A stretch of 64,000 nucleotides of DNA from Mycobacterium kiyosense (lineage in GTDB: Bacteria; Actinomycetota; Actinomycetes; Mycobacteriales; Mycobacteriaceae): assembly GCA_021654635.1 (NCBI GenBank), contig AP025179.1, positions 2,790,001-2,854,000 on the forward strand. The letters are read 5' to 3'. Below the pieces are notes generated by a model, which ran no database searches, was not told the DNA's origin, and was given only the letters and a program-made list of their open reading frames with translations. Every line of letters begins with the position of its first letter. Positions within the stretch are counted from its first letter, which is position 1. The translations under genes and the position numbers were made by a program. Below, piece by piece: positions 58,449 through 64,000 of this stretch.

Positions 58449-59471
58449 ATGAACACGATCGAGCTGGGCATCATCGGAGTCGTCGTCGGAACTTTCGCCT
58501 GGTTGTTGGGCCGCTACACGCCGAAGGCGGTGTCGGGCGCGGGTTTGGCCGCCCAGGGTGTGCTGGGGGTGTGCACCGGCCTGCTGGTGCAGAACATCTC
58601 GTTCGCCGCGCTGGGCTCCCAATGGCCGATCGTGGTCGCGGTCGCCGTCGGCACCCTGCTGATCAGCGTCGCGGGCGGCGCCTTGTTGGGTCTGCACCGC
58701 GACGTCACTCCGCTGACCGGCGGGCTCTCCCTGGTCGCCGGCGGGTCCTCCGGGCTGGTGTCGATCGCCCGCGAACTCGGCGGCGACGACCGGGTCGTAG
58801 CCGCCGTCCAGTACCTGCGCGTTGCGCTGATCACCGCCGCGATGCCTGTCGTCGCGAGCGTCTTCTTCCACGGCGCCGGCGCCCAAGAAGCGCAGACCAG
58901 CCAAACGTCTTCTATCCCTTGGTATTTCGAACTTCCGCTGATCGCGGTCATCGTCGTGGTCGGTACGGTTGCCGGCCGCCGGGTGCGCCTTCCGGGGGCG
59001 GGATTGCTCGGCCCGATGGCGATCACGATCGTGCTGGGATTCTCCGGGCTGACCGCCGGCTTCGCCGTGCCGATCATGCTGGTCCAGGGCGCGAGCATCT
59101 TCATCGTCTGGCAGACCGTGCTCGAGTTCGACCGCGCCTCGCTTCTCGCCATCAAGCGGATCCTGCCCGGTGCGTTCGGGCTGATCATGGTGCTCAACGT
59201 CGCCTCGGCAGGCATGGGCGTGCTGCTGGCCAAGGTGGCCGGGCTGAGCATGCTCGACGGCTACCTCGCCACCAGCCCCGGCGGCATCTACGCGGTGCTC
59301 GGCACCGCCGCCGGGTCGGGTTCCAACGTGACGTTCGTGATGGCCACCCAGGTGATCCGCGTCGTCATGATGCTGTTCGCCGCGCCCTTCATCGCTCGGC
59401 TGTTCCTGCGCTTCACGCCGCGGCAGCAGGCCACGGTGATTGCGCCGAGCCGGGAGCTCGTCGCCGCCTGA
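58449..59471 (+). CDS. AbrB-family membrane protein (putative ammonia-monooxygenase-like regulator)
   Basis: 340 aa with about nine predicted spans. Two repeated halves with glycine-rich spans: GVLGVCTGLLVQNISFAALGS, TGGLSLVAGGSSGLVSIARELGGD and, in the second half, SPGGIYAVLGTAAGSGSNVTFVMATQVIRVVMML. This is the AbrB duplication pattern (annotated in E. coli as a regulator of aidB), probably a transporter; substrate unknown. ATG 58449 is preferred over the longer frame at 58347. The 286 bp before it hold no supported gene. Confidence 0.82.
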   Translation: MNTIELGIIGVVVGTFAWLLGRYTPKAVSGAGLAAQGVLGVCTGLLVQNISFAALGSQWPIVVAVAVGTLLISVAGGALLGLHRDVTPLTGGLSLVAGGSSGLVSIARELGGDDRVVAAVQYLRVALITAAMPVVASVFFHGAGAQEAQTSQTSSIPWYFELPLIAVIVVVGTVAGRRVRLPGAGLLGPMAITIVLGFSGLTAGFAVPIMLVQGASIFIVWQTVLEFDRASLLAIKRILPGAFGLIMVLNVASAGMGVLLAKVAGLSMLDGYLATSPGGIYAVLGTAAGSGSNVTFVMATQVIRVVMMLFAAPFIARLFLRFTPRQQATVIAPSRELVAA

Positions 59472-59483
59472 AAGCCTCACAAA

Positions 59484-59518
59484 CCGGCGCCCCCGATCAA
59501 TCGGATCGGGGGCGCCGG
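59484..59518. terminator. Strong hairpin terminator after the AbrB-like gene
   Basis: CCGGCGCCCCCGATC and its perfect reverse complement are separated by a 5-base loop (AATCG), with CTTT following. It lies 13 bp after the AbrB-like stop codon. Confidence 0.85.
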
Positions 59519-59672
59519 CTTTGCGGCCGCAGCGTCAAATGCCGCGGCTGCCCGTGCGTCGTCGTGCCAGCTCACCAGGCGCAATGAGGCCAATGCACGC
59601 TTTTTAGAAATTCCCAAGCGCCTCAGTCCAAACTCATAGAAACGCACCACTGCGAGAGAAGGGGATGAGATC

Positions 59673-60698
59673 ATGGGGACAGCTACCGAAACCCGCAAGA
59701 GGATCGAACTGCTGATGGGCAACGAGTCAGCCAACGCGCAGTCGGCCACCCAGCGCGAACCGATCGCCGGGCCGTCGGCCTGGAATCGCGACAGCATCCA
59801 CGCCTGGGACTACCTGATCGGTGTCGGCCCGCGTCAGGTGGAAGCCTGCCTGCGCATCCGGGACGGGCTGCGGCGCCGCGGCCGCCGGCTCGACACCATC
59901 ACCCCGGCGGACTTCCAGGAACCCGAGCTCGTCGAGATCGCCCGTGCCATGCGCCACTGCCTGCGCCTGGGCCCCGGCTTCTGCGTGCTGCGCGGCCTGC
60001 CGCTGGACGGCTGGACGGACGAGGAAGCCTCGATGCTGTACTGGGGCCTGGGTACCTACCTGGGTGGGCCGCAGCCGCAGAACAAGCAGGGCGACCGAGT
60101 CTACCTGGTCCAGGACACCGGACAGTCGGTCGCCGAGGCCCGTGGCTCCAAGACCAACTCCGAGCTGATCTACCACACCGACTCCGCCTGCGCCTACGCC
60201 GGCAGCCGGCCCGACGTGCTGGGACTGCTGTGCCTGCGCAAGGCCGTGTCGGGTGGCGAGTCGCTGATGGTCAGCGGCCACACCGCCTACAACGCGGTGC
60301 TGGCCAGCAACCCCGAACTGGTGGAGGAACTCTACGGCCAGTTCTGCTTCGACCGCTCGCACGAGACCGAGCCGGGCGAGAACCCGTTCACCGACGGCGC
60401 TATCTTCACCGACACCACCGACGGCGTCCAGATCCGGTACAACCGGCTGCACATCGAGCTCGGCCACTACCGCAGCGGCCGGCCGCTCACCGACCGGCAG
60501 CGCCAGGCGCTCGACGCCTTCGACCGCGCGCTGAACGACCCCGCCAACGCGGTCGAGTTCACCCTGAACCCCGGCGATGTCTTTTTCGCCGACAACCACG
60601 TGACGCTGCACAACCGCCGCGCGTTCGTCGATGCCCCCGAGGTGGAGGCCCGGCGGTGCCTGGTCCGCCTGTGGCTGGCCGGCGAACCGCGCAACTGA
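59673..60698 (+). CDS. TauD/TfdA-type Fe(II)/2-oxoglutarate dioxygenase
   Basis: 341 aa. Iron ligands His and Asp in YHTDSACAY (about 168-170) and the distal His in NHVTLHNRRAF (about 312). Arg in VRLWLAGE near the end can bind 2-oxoglutarate. GFCVLRGLPLDGWTDEEASMLYWGLG is the usual N-terminal block of the family. Likely hydroxylates a small carbon compound, substrate unknown. It lies 118 bp upstream of the MmpL-FHA gene on the same strand, so the two may act in one secondary-metabolite or lipid pathway (inference). Confidence 0.85.
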   Translation: MGTATETRKRIELLMGNESANAQSATQREPIAGPSAWNRDSIHAWDYLIGVGPRQVEACLRIRDGLRRRGRRLDTITPADFQEPELVEIARAMRHCLRLGPGFCVLRGLPLDGWTDEEASMLYWGLGTYLGGPQPQNKQGDRVYLVQDTGQSVAEARGSKTNSELIYHTDSACAYAGSRPDVLGLLCLRKAVSGGESLMVSGHTAYNAVLASNPELVEELYGQFCFDRSHETEPGENPFTDGAIFTDTTDGVQIRYNRLHIELGHYRSGRPLTDRQRQALDAFDRALNDPANAVEFTLNPGDVFFADNHVTLHNRRAFVDAPEVEARRCLVRLWLAGEPRN

Positions 60699-60816
60699 CC
60701 GTCGACACACCGGGCAAAGCGGGCCTAGATTCACGCTGTATCGCATTGAGAAAGCGTCAAGGCCCGCCCGGCACACTGCTGCAGACAGCACGACGATCAC
60801 GGGGAAGAGGCAGGAC

Positions 60817-63800
60817 ATGTTGAGGCGATTGGCGGCATTAACCGTGCGGCGCCCCAAGACCGTGTTGCTGGCCGTCCTGGTCCTGCTCGGTGTCAGCGTC
60901 GCGCTGAGCGGTTCGGTGTCCGACAAGCTCGGGACCGGCGGCAACACCGACCCGGCGTCGGAATCGTCGAAGGCCGACGAATACCTGGACCAACATTTCG
61001 GCACCACCGCGAATCTGGTGATCCAGCTGCTCCCGCGCGAGGGAACCGTGGAGAGCCCCGAGGTCGCAGCCGTCAAGGACCGCGTGCTGCGCGTCATCGC
61101 CGAAGAGTCCAAGGCGAAGGTCACCCGGGCGTTCGGCGACGAAGGAACCTCGGATCTGCGCAGCAAGGACGGCCGATCCGGCCTCGTCCTGGTGCACGTC
61201 GGGGGAACGTCGGACGAGGCCGCCGAAACGGCCAAGAAGATCATCGCAAACCTGCCGCACGACGCGAACGTCACGGTGCGTGCGGGCGGAGCGCTCGGCG
61301 TCCAGCAGGAGATCCGCGACAAGGTCAAACACGACCTCAAAACGAGCGAGAGCATCGCGGTGCCCATCTCGCTGGCCGTGCTGGTGATCGTCTTCGGCGG
61401 TCTGATCGCCGCGGTGCTGCCGGTGGTGGTCGGCGTGGTCTCGATCGTCTCCACCCTGTCGGTGTTGCTGCTGTTGACCTCGGTCACCGACGTGTCCGTG
61501 CATGCCCTGACCGTCACCACGGCGTTCGGCCTCGGGTTGTCCATCGACTTCGGTCTGCTGATGGTGTCGCGGTTCCGCGAAGAACTGGCTAACGGCAAAG
61601 CTCACCATCCGGCCGTCATCGCCACCGTCAATACCGCCGGCCGCACAATTCTGTTCAGCGCGGCGACGGTCACTCTGGCGATGACCAGCCTGCTGGTCTT
61701 TCCCACCTACTTCCTGCGCTCCGTCGGTCTGGCCGCCACCGCCACGGTCCTGCTGTCGGCGTTCAGCGCGATCGTGGTGCTGCCGGCGTTGCTGGCGCTG
61801 CTTGGAAAACGTGTCGATTCCCTGTCGGTCATCCGCCGCAAGGTGCCGCCGTCGGCGGATTCCATGTTCTGGCGGCGGTTTGCCGAAGTCGTGACGCGGC
61901 GGCCGATCCTGTATGCGCTGCCGGTCGTCGCGCTGCTGTTGGGGCTTGGCGTCCCGTTCCTCAACGTGCAGTTCGCGACACCCGACGAACGCGCGCTGCC
62001 TGATGACTCGAGCGCCCGGCTGGTCGCCGAATCACTGCAGCGGGACTTCCCGCTGGACCCGTCGCAAGCGGTCACCCTGGTGACCCGCAACGACGCCGCC
62101 GTACTGCAGAACCTCGCCCCCGACATCTCAAGGATGGACGGCGTCGTCATGGTCACCGGCCCCATCGGCAGGTTCGAGCACGGCCAGGCGGTCGGAGCGA
62201 CGCCCGCGGTCTCGGGATCCAGCTACGCGATCGTCTACCTGTCGGTGCAGGCGGACTCCGACACCGCCCAGCATCTGGTCCGCGACATCCGGGCCAAGAT
62301 CACCAACCGGCAGGTCGAGGTGGGTGGCCCGACCGCCACGCTCATCGACAGTCAGGCCGCGATCGGTGACAAGCTGCCGTTGGCGATCGGCCTGATCGCC
62401 GGCGCCACCTTCATCCTGCTGTTCCTGTTCACCGGCAGCGTCGTGGTCCCGGTCAAGGCACTCGTGCTGAATCTGCTTGTGCTGAGCGGGGTTCTGGGCA
62501 TCATGGTCTGGGTTTTCCAGGAAGGACATCTGGCTGCGCTGCTGGGCATCACTCCGGCGCCGCTGAATCTGTCCATGGTCGTGCTGCTGTGCGCGATCGC
62601 CTTCAGCCTGTCCGTCGACTACGAAATCTTCCTGCTCAGCCGGATCAAGGAAGCCCGCGACTCCGGGCTGTCGAATACCGCGTCCACCGTCATCGGGCTG
62701 GGCCGGGTGGGCCGGATCGTCACCAGTGCGGCGCTGTTGCTGACGATCACGCTGGTCTCGTTCGCCAACGGGCTGTCCTTCATGAAGATGTTCGGCATCG
62801 GCACGGCGCTGGCCGTCGTGATCGACGCATCGATCATCCGCGGTGTCGTCGTGCCTGCCTTCCTGCAGCTCGCCGGTGACCTCAACTGGTGGGCGCCACG
62901 ACCGCTGCGATGGCTGCACGACCGCATCGGCATCAGCGAAGGGCCGTCGGACGTCGAAACGGTCCTGCCCGCCGAAGCGCCGGCCGTGCCCGCCCCGCAG
63001 GAGGCCGCGGTGCCGGCGGTGCAGCAGGCCGTCGAGACGCCGACGCCGGCCCCGCTGCCGGCCGAGATCGAGGTCATCCCCGGTCAGCATCTGGTGTCCA
63101 ACGTCAACGGCACGGTGATCGTGGTGGCCCACCGCGAGCGGGCCCCGTTGTCTCAGCACTCGATCGGCGCCCAGCAGATGGCGGCGCTGGTCGACATGGT
63201 GGCGCGCACCGACCCGCAGAAGTTGGTCGCCGCGTTCGCCAAGCTGGCGCGCGAACCCTGGGATCACACCATGGTCGACATCGGCATCATCATGCCGACG
63301 TCCACCGGCCTCGAGATCCTGCTGTGCGGCAGCGTCACCGTCGCACTCGACGACGGCATCGCGCAGACCGTGCTGCGCGGTCGTGGCCGCCTGGTGCATC
63401 GTTCGGTGCCGGTGCCCACCGTCGCAACCGTCATCACCGTCGACGAATTCGGCGCGCGACCGCACCTCGCCCCGGAGGGTGGCGGTATCTACAAGCTCAC
63501 CGGCGGAACCGTGCCGGGCCAGGGCGCTGTGATGTGGTCCACGCAGCTCGCGTCGGCACCCCGGCCGGCGCCCGCGGCGGCACCGAACTGGCCGGCGAGC
63601 GCGCCAAAAGAGCACGACAGCAACCGAATTCCCGTCCTGGCGACACCCGCGGCGGCGCCGCAGAAGCGGTGGCTCTCCCTCGACGACGGCTCTCGCATCG
63701 ACATCGACCGGGACTGCGTCATCGGCCGGGACCCGAACGGTTCGGACGCGGCGCAGCGCGGACTTCGCCCGGTCCGCATCGACGACCACTCCGGTGAGAT

Positions 63801-64000
63801 GTCGCGGGCACACGCCGAAGTGCGCATCGTTGGTGGGGAAGTGGTGATCGTCGACCGTAACTCCACCAACGGGGTCTTCGTGCGGGATGCGACGGGGGTG
63901 CGCTGGATCCGGCTGAAACCGTGGGAGCCGACTCTGTGGCAACCCGGTGCTTACGTGCAGGTCGGTGGCCGGATACTCCGGTTACATGTCAGCGCCGACG
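60817..64000 (+). CDS. RND/MmpL transporter fused to an FHA domain (3' end outside window)
   Basis: At least 1061 aa, ATG 60817 after GAAGAGGCAGGAC. Residues 1-700 are an MmpL-type RND transporter: first span VLLAVLVLLGVSVAL, spans at about 185-330 with GLGLSIDFGLLMVSRFREEL (proton-path Asp), a second set at about 525-690 with FSLSVDYEIFLLSRIKEA. From about 710 to 750 there is a Pro/Ala/Val-rich linker, then an unassigned soluble domain (about 750-910) and a second linker. Residues about 950-1061 are an FHA domain: VIGRDPNGSD, SRAHAEVRIVGG, DRNSTNGVFV. All codons from start to window end are in one frame. FHA domains bind phosphothreonine, so regulation by a Ser/Thr kinase is plausible. Confidence 0.88.
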   Translation, partial: MLRRLAALTVRRPKTVLLAVLVLLGVSVALSGSVSDKLGTGGNTDPASESSKADEYLDQHFGTTANLVIQLLPREGTVESPEVAAVKDRVLRVIAEESKAKVTRAFGDEGTSDLRSKDGRSGLVLVHVGGTSDEAAETAKKIIANLPHDANVTVRAGGALGVQQEIRDKVKHDLKTSESIAVPISLAVLVIVFGGLIAAVLPVVVGVVSIVSTLSVLLLLTSVTDVSVHALTVTTAFGLGLSIDFGLLMVSRFREELANGKAHHPAVIATVNTAGRTILFSAATVTLAMTSLLVFPTYFLRSVGLAATATVLLSAFSAIVVLPALLALLGKRVDSLSVIRRKVPPSADSMFWRRFAEVVTRRPILYALPVVALLLGLGVPFLNVQFATPDERALPDDSSARLVAESLQRDFPLDPSQAVTLVTRNDAAVLQNLAPDISRMDGVVMVTGPIGRFEHGQAVGATPAVSGSSYAIVYLSVQADSDTAQHLVRDIRAKITNRQVEVGGPTATLIDSQAAIGDKLPLAIGLIAGATFILLFLFTGSVVVPVKALVLNLLVLSGVLGIMVWVFQEGHLAALLGITPAPLNLSMVVLLCAIAFSLSVDYEIFLLSRIKEARDSGLSNTASTVIGLGRVGRIVTSAALLLTITLVSFANGLSFMKMFGIGTALAVVIDASIIRGVVVPAFLQLAGDLNWWAPRPLRWLHDRIGISEGPSDVETVLPAEAPAVPAPQEAAVPAVQQAVETPTPAPLPAEIEVIPGQHLVSNVNGTVIVVAHRERAPLSQHSIGAQQMAALVDMVARTDPQKLVAAFAKLAREPWDHTMVDIGIIMPTSTGLEILLCGSVTVALDDGIAQTVLRGRGRLVHRSVPVPTVATVITVDEFGARPHLAPEGGGIYKLTGGTVPGQGAVMWSTQLASAPRPAPAAAPNWPASAPKEHDSNRIPVLATPAAAPQKRWLSLDDGSRIDIDRDCVIGRDPNGSDAAQRGLRPVRIDDHSGEMSRAHAEVRIVGGEVVIVDRNSTNGVFVRDATGVRWIRLKPWEPTLWQPGAYVQVGGRILRLHVSAD

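Noticed and set aside
62128..63942. A 604-codon minus-strand frame opposite the MmpL-FHA gene.
   Set aside because: The sense strand encodes a continuous RND and FHA protein with intact motifs; the antisense translation has none.
1..64000. tRNA, rRNA, CRISPR arrays, insertion sequences, phage attachment sites.
   Set aside because: Looked for by eye on both strands (cloverleaf ends, transposase motifs such as DDE-type, direct-repeat flanked elements); none seen. A tRNAscan-SE or ISfinder run would be decisive.

Overview
The window is high-GC actinobacterial DNA from a Mycobacterium, most likely a slow-growing non-tuberculous species. It carries three PE_PGRS genes, an MmpS/MmpL pair, a mycoketide-type polyketide synthase, a pncA gene whose protein matches tuberculous PncA residue for residue at the active site, and an 18-kDa-antigen small heat-shock protein of the type found in M. 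leprae and M. avium but, to my knowledge, absent from M. tuberculosis. Gene order at 1-24 kb follows the M. tuberculosis Rv2048c-to-Rv2038c block as I remember it: pks12, Rv2047c, lppI, lipT, pncA, Rv2042c, and the sugar ABC importer Rv2041c-Rv2038c. Extra genes are inserted into it: a PE_PGRS, a kinase-like fusion protein, a gluconokinase and a DoxX-like protein.

Layout. 0-11 kb: the C-terminal module and a half of a Pks12-like synthase, followed by an epimerase/PEP-utiliser fusion. 11-13.3 kb: a PE_PGRS gene and lppI, both broken by many indels. 13.4-18.4 kb: LipT, the kinase-like fusion, gluconokinase and the DoxX protein with 66-bp repeats. 18.4-24.2 kb: pncA, an NTF2-like protein and a four-gene sugar importer. 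24.2-27.7 kb: DUF3097, OsmC, an acyl-CoA dehydrogenase homologue and an ECF sigma/anti-sigma pair. 27.8-36.3 kb: a stress island with two tandem universal stress proteins (a good DosR-type box lies before the second), a PAS-ANTAR regulator, Hsp18, a divergent HspR-like regulator, a decarboxylase, a truncated FMN reductase, a ChaB/Rho_N protein, UdgX, a HAD phosphatase and a CsbD-like protein. 36.4-49 kb: a metabolic region with a pyruvate-oxidase-like enzyme, a zinc-ribbon protein behind an IdeR box, a haloperoxidase-like hydrolase, acyltransferase 3, an aldo-keto reductase, a thioesterase/flavoprotein pair, and an enoyl-CoA hydratase/esterase/TPR operon. 49-58 kb: a PE_PGRS with a phosphodiesterase-like domain, mmpL-mmpS with a TetR regulator, an AAA ATPase, and a PE_PGRS with an aspartic-protease domain. 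58-64 kb: an AbrB-type membrane protein, a TauD-type dioxygenase, and an RND/MmpL transporter that continues in frame into an FHA domain and runs off the window end.

The most unusual items are the MmpL-FHA fusion, the PE_PGRS-phosphodiesterase, the kinase/AttH-like fusion, the UdgX cluster, and the Hsp18/HspR-like/PAS-ANTAR locus. Single-base frameshifts recur in homopolymers or GC-rich repeats (pks12, PE_PGRS, lppI, mmpS). This pattern looks more like assembly error than real decay, and those genes should be read with it in mind. No tRNA, rRNA, CRISPR array or insertion sequence was seen.
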